From Candidatus Zhuqueibacterota bacterium (GTDB taxonomy: Bacteria; KSB1; UBA2214), in the NCBI GenBank assembly GCA_022706175.1, contig JAKJDB010000059.1:1-9702 (forward strand): a stretch of 9,702 nt of DNA, read 5' to 3'. This document shows positions 7,101 to 9,702 of the stretch, piece by piece. Both the position numbers and the translations under genes were made by a program. Every line of letters starts with the position of its first letter. Positions within the stretch are counted from its first letter, which is position 1. A model generated the notes under the pieces. That model was not told the origin of the DNA. It worked only from the letters and a program-made list of their open reading frames with translations, and searched no databases.

Positions 7101-9702
7101 GTGCCGGCTCCATTTTGAACGATTGCCGCGCCGTCTGCTGGAAAGTCAACGCGATGGATTATGGCGAGGCTACACCCAGATCGAAGAACGGGTGCAAAAC
7201 ATCTCCCAGCTCCTGCGCGCCTACACGCTCTATCACCGCGACATCGATTATGTGGTTAAAAGCCTGGAGGAGAATGAGGTCCGGCGGATGGGCGGGCAAA
7301 AGGGGCACAAGGCGGTCATGATCGTCGATCAGTTTACCGGACGGTTGATGCCGGGCCGCCGTTTCAGCGATGGTCTGCATGAAGCGTTGGAGGCCAAGGA
7401 GGGGGTGGAGGTGCAGGCGGAATCACAGACCCTGGCCACCATCACCATTCAGAATTTTTTCCGTCTCTATAAAAAACTAGCCGGGATGACCGGTACGGCG
7501 GAGACCGAACGCCAGGAATTTTTCTCCACCTACAAACTGGAGGTGGTGGTCATCCCGACCAACCGTCCGGTCATACGCAAGGACGAGAACGACGTCATCT
7601 ATCGAACTAAAAAAGAAAAGTACACCGCTATCATCGACGAGGCTCTGGCCATGCATGAGCAGGGCCGGCCGGTGCTGGTCGGCACGGTTTCGGTCGACGT
7701 ATCGCAACGTTTGTCGGAAATGCTGACCCAACGCGGCGTGCCCATCGCCAACTGGCTGAAAAAGGGCGATGTCAGCCAAGAGATCACGTCGGGAAGATTT
7801 CACACCGTGTTGAACGCCAAGTATCACCGCCAGGAGGCGGAGATCGTCGCCAAGGCCGGTTCGCCGGGCATGATCACCATCGCGACCAACATGGCGGGCC
7901 GTGGAACCGACATCAAACTGCCGCCGGAGGTGGTTTCCAAAGGCGGGCTGCACATCATCGGTTCAGAGAAACACGAAGCGCGTCGCATCGACCGGCAGCT
8001 GCGCGGCCGGTCCGGCCGCCAGGGCGATCCCGGCTCTTCGCGATTCTATCTTTCCCTGGAAGACGATCTCATGCGGTTATTCGGATCGGATCGGATCACG
8101 ACCATGATGAGCCGGCTCGGCCCCATGGAAGAGGGCGAGCGCATCGAACATCCGCTGATCACCAAGTCCATCGAACGCGCACAGAAAAAAGTCGAGGAGC
8201 GCAATTTCGAAATCCGCAAGAGCCTGCTGGAATATGACACGGTGCTGAACGAACAGCGCAAGATCATTTATAAACGTCGGCAGAATCTGCTGGGATTCGC
8301 CGAGGCGGAGGATTTCGTCGCCTCCAAGGCCAAGCGCTTCTTCAACGAGGAGGAAGAGCGCAGTGAGTGGAATCTGGAAAAAATGGTCCAGACGCTCACC
8401 GGCTTTTTCGGCCGCACTCCGGATTTCACCGCAGAAGATCTCGAAGGTCAAAAGGCCGCGGAGATCAAAGAGAGGGTGCTCGAGTGGGTGCAGGAGCAGC
8501 TGCAGGAAGCGTATGAGATGAACGCTCTGCAGCTGCGTCATCGGTTGCTCGGATTCTGCCGCATGGAGGATCTGATCGCCGAACTGGTGCGTCTGAAAAT
8601 CCGCCTGCATCACGCCGGCACCCGCGACACCGCGCGTTGGAACCTGGACGGCATTCGCTACGAGATGAGCCGGATCTTTGAGGCCAGCCCCGATTGGCTG
8701 CGCAAAGATGCCGACTTGGGCTCGGCCGAAGAGGTGGAAGCGCGGCTGATCGACTGGGCGAAAAAGAACTATGCGGATCATCAGGACCTGTATCAGCAAG
8801 CCCTGGATGTGGCGTTGTTCCGCGAACTGGATATCGCCGGTCTGGGCAATGCCCTGCTGGCCGGCTTGATGATGATGCATCTGCCGCCGGCTGTTTCTCC
8901 GCCATCCTGGAACGCGGAAGAATTTCTCCGTGATCTGCAGCGGATCTTTGGCGCACGGCCGGACATCGGTGTCAATGAAATGCGCACCATTCGCCGAACC
9001 AAGATCCAGGAGCATGTGCGGGGCTGGATGGAGGAGCAATTGCATAATCTTCCGGAAGAACAGCTCCGGCATCGCGTGATCGGCCTGTTCTCCTCCTTGT
9101 CCTTCGCTCAGGCGACGGTCTATGCCGTGATCCCTGTCGATGGCGACGAGGCAGCGGAACTGGAGCCGGCGCAAAAGCAAACGCTCACCCGGCTGTTTGG
9201 CGATGCCCTCTGGCAAGACCGGGAGACGGACAACGGCAACACACCGGTGTGGAAAAAACTGGCGGATCGTGCGTTGCACCTTCATGGTGAAAAACTTCGC
9301 CAGCAGCTGGAGGCCTATCAGGAGGCCATGGTGGCTCGGGCGACCATCGAAGAGTGCGTCGAGGCGGTCGTCGGCGTGGTGGCGAACGCAATCATCTCTC
9401 AGTCGCTGCCTCTGGAGGACAAACGCAAGCAGCTGGGAGATGCCATTGAGAGCATGCTGTCGCATCGGCCTGAGCGGATGATTCCGGAGAACGCCAGCGC
9501 TGCGGACCAGGCCGCTTTTGTCAAGGATCTGACCGCCTGGGCTCTGGCGTTGTACCGCAATTATGCGGACCGCGAGGAACGCTTTCGCCAGGAGGCGCTG
9601 AGCCGGGAAATCCTGCGCGACTCGATCAGCCTGATGATCGACGATGTGATCTATGCGTCCATCAGCAGCGCTCTTGATGGAGAGGAGGAACTGACGCCCC
9701 AA
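4138..9702 (+). CDS. secA: preprotein translocase ATPase SecA, giant expanded form (3' partial)
   Basis: SecA is the ATPase that drives unfolded preproteins through SecYEG at the inner membrane. The frame runs 1855 codons from ATG 4138 to the right edge without a stop; family members are usually 800-1100 residues. Motor motifs in order: [16 protein letters not shown] (Walker A, K124), [29 protein letters not shown] (225-228) with [13 protein letters not shown]; then, after the enlarged [20 protein letters not shown] (about 1025-1040), [61 protein letters not shown] and [14 protein letters not shown] (with the motif VI arginines). [20 protein letters not shown] (1344-1363) is the long scaffold helix. 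Extra sequence sits in the PPXD (about 650-680 residues between 242 and 1025), in a 19-residue insert before VLNAKYH, and in the helical wing from about 1411 on. The intact motifs and continuous frame argue for a working protein. The usual C-terminal zinc tail is out of view. Confidence 0.95.
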   Translation, partial: MATIENIFAKFFGGTSNDREVKRLKPIVQKINQLAESYKNLTDDELKAKTPEFRYRLRMGETTDDLLPEAFAAVKETCRRLLGKKWMVRGQEVEWNMVPYDVQLIGGIILHEGKIAEMATGEGKTLVATMPLYLNALAGKGAHLVTVNDYLAQRDCEWMGKIYEFLGLTSKALHNELDPPERRQVYNADITYGTNNEFGFDYLRDNMSVDVWSVVQRPLYYAIVDEVDSVLIDEARTPLIISGAVGAPPNIYNELKPVVANLYRKQQELVEELFRRGKELLDKDETAAGIALMRVHRGDPKNAKLLELLTSEFWVKKLIEKLQGEYEINKEMGKIDGELYYTIDEKSHVVDITEKGRIFLSGGRDQDIVYKIRMLDELDEQLGRITEQKNSRRFFTQDALTGACNGLSADGYIALCKGSGETDEVEWNAIQKVSGRLKELSAEIAGRMQSKKQDRLSAARAFYHFAEAPERLVDGLTDEGRAFLAQTVGADIAAAVDRLFSRLADRQGDEDPVTQAAKRDVRSRLFDWEKQTGLPTAVKPDGEWAILAMLHSGDPFLVPVVDQMAALLRSAEGRSGAPESAAAAAQKNLDYFEFSDKGAYPKHISEKGRIAMLGGNPDLYILPDRTIVEERDRYIQELLDHTLNQGDFDYTGRVVAVEGLETTLEQMMQLQPPDRFFTRIQRSRSDRIEPEWGLDLTDLARNLAADFGDQTKALVVRLGQDLQDVNIFKRDGRGRIIGLTEQELDRLLGAPFDLMRKKIAEWRQQYKAGSQDNDVALRLAMDEFLRDAFPAADAEQPASWSRKFEEVDRLQRVMEVILTAPDREEWGEADRLRHLRRYFILDSEDSGHKIKGWSDVGLRNVLAESEQRNRMAARFLELVQDSEVDRDSIFLFDNEGKPVGIQKGLRTRLLDQLPFFSYQQEWQRLREEILRLTAKKVNSKQEADALLSREKAHLRGKGFLLDEREMNDLIYKAHAPNSVIHPEEIDAWCRLHFERLPRRLLESQRDGLWRGYTQIEERVQNISQLLRAYTLYHRDIDYVVKSLEENEVRRMGGQKGHKAVMIVDQFTGRLMPGRRFSDGLHEALEAKEGVEVQAESQTLATITIQNFFRLYKKLAGMTGTAETERQEFFSTYKLEVVVIPTNRPVIRKDENDVIYRTKKEKYTAIIDEALAMHEQGRPVLVGTVSVDVSQRLSEMLTQRGVPIANWLKKGDVSQEITSGRFHTVLNAKYHRQEAEIVAKAGSPGMITIATNMAGRGTDIKLPPEVVSKGGLHIIGSEKHEARRIDRQLRGRSGRQGDPGSSRFYLSLEDDLMRLFGSDRITTMMSRLGPMEEGERIEHPLITKSIERAQKKVEERNFEIRKSLLEYDTVLNEQRKIIYKRRQNLLGFAEAEDFVASKAKRFFNEEEERSEWNLEKMVQTLTGFFGRTPDFTAEDLEGQKAAEIKERVLEWVQEQLQEAYEMNALQLRHRLLGFCRMEDLIAELVRLKIRLHHAGTRDTARWNLDGIRYEMSRIFEASPDWLRKDADLGSAEEVEARLIDWAKKNYADHQDLYQQALDVALFRELDIAGLGNALLAGLMMMHLPPAVSPPSWNAEEFLRDLQRIFGARPDIGVNEMRTIRRTKIQEHVRGWMEEQLHNLPEEQLRHRVIGLFSSLSFAQATVYAVIPVDGDEAAELEPAQKQTLTRLFGDALWQDRETDNGNTPVWKKLADRALHLHGEKLRQQLEAYQEAMVARATIEECVEAVVGVVANAIISQSLPLEDKRKQLGDAIESMLSHRPERMIPENASAADQAAFVKDLTAWALALYRNYADREERFRQEALSREILRDSISLMIDDVIYASISSALDGEEELTPQ
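5149..7134 (+). repeat. degenerate protein repeats expanding the SecA PPXD
   Basis: Residues 338-999 of SecA hold a recurring unit: an aromatic strand, about 10 residues, a TEKGR-like turn with a following helix, then a variable charged helix. The first unit is the normal PPXD one: [18 protein letters not shown] at 340, continuing IFLSGG. Clear copies are [12 protein letters not shown] (unit from 392), [12 protein letters not shown] (from 460), [12 protein letters not shown] (from 524) and [12 protein letters not shown] followed by DLYILPD (from 589). Weaker ones begin near RFFTRI (675), [15 protein letters not shown] (727), [14 protein letters not shown] (837), [12 protein letters not shown] (889) and FLLDERE (959). 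Spacing is mostly 50-85 residues, once about 110. Identity between units is low, so this is an old expansion and not a recent tandem duplication. Later units are uncertain. Confidence 0.55.
8368..9702 (+). repeat. tandem ~90-residue repeats in the SecA helical-wing region
   Basis: Three units start with tryptophan codons at 8368, 8638 and 8908, exactly 270 bases (90 residues) apart. Without gaps they share W1, N2, an acidic residue at 4, F14, P18, D19 and W40: unit 1 WNLEKM...FFGRTPDF...EW, unit 2 WNLDGI...IFEASPDW...DW, unit 3 WNAEEF...IFGARPDI...GW. A fourth, more diverged unit starts near 9157 (LTRLFGD, F14 equivalent at 9196). A fifth starts near 9418 ([10 protein letters not shown] at 9538) and then runs into [12 protein letters not shown]. 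In ordinary SecA one such unit (W-x-L/I-x-x-L...F...Y-x-x-K/R-E-E) belongs to the helical wing, so the array looks like a multiplied wing subdomain. Nucleotide identity between units is low. The array may continue past the window. Confidence 0.7.

Noticed and set aside
4861..7200. Frameshift, intein or mobile-element insertion inside secA
   Set aside because: There is no stop codon or frame change. No intein splice motifs, transposase or terminal repeats are visible, and the inserted segment resembles PPXD units. Base composition looks like that of the flanks.
8077..9702. Long open frame of 541 codons on the minus strand
   Set aside because: It lies antisense to secA, shows no recognisable domain and is rich in H, Q and R as expected for the reverse of a GC-rich coding region. 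The + strand frame carries clear SecA motifs.

Overview
The window is a GC-rich bacterial chromosome segment with every recognisable gene on the + strand: the 3' end of a zinc-ribbon protein gene, the RNase P RNA gene (rnpB), recJ, ilvE, nusB, and then the start of a very long secA that runs off the right edge. All are core housekeeping genes; no tRNA, insertion sequence, CRISPR array or phage gene is visible. The SecA motor sequence ([65 protein letters not shown]) reads like SecA of the FCB superphylum (Bacteroidetes/Chlorobi and relatives, including candidate phyla such as KSB1 or Calditrichota). This placement is an inference from remembered family sequences; no search was run.

Layout. 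1-314: C-terminal part of a DUF164-type C4 zinc-ribbon protein. 318-702: class A RNase P RNA, closed by a perfect 12-bp P1 helix. 771-2468: RecJ exonuclease. 2471-2497: a hairpin without a U-run in the recJ-ilvE gap. 2536-3462: IlvE aminotransferase. 3437-3979: NusB, overlapping the end of ilvE. 3980-4137: a gap holding a possible folded RNA element, a clear intrinsic terminator (4064-4092) and a tentative secA promoter. 4138-9702: secA, 1855 codons in one uninterrupted frame with no stop reached.

The main result is the SecA. All motor motifs are present and intact, but the protein is already about twice the usual length (roughly 800-1100 residues) and its C-terminus is not in view. The extra length sits in two places. 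The first is about 650-680 extra residues in the preprotein cross-linking domain (PPXD), which look like degenerate repeats of that domain's own strand-plus-'TEKGR' unit. The second is at least 450 residues in the helical-wing region, built from tandem units with an exact 90-residue period over the first three copies. In known SecA structures the PPXD swings between the helical wing and NBD2 to clamp the preprotein, so both expansions fall on the clamp. I know of no description of such a SecA.

The other genes look ordinary. The zinc-ribbon gene, rnpB, recJ, ilvE and nusB are tightly packed and may be co-transcribed up to the terminator after nusB. secA appears to be a separate transcription unit.
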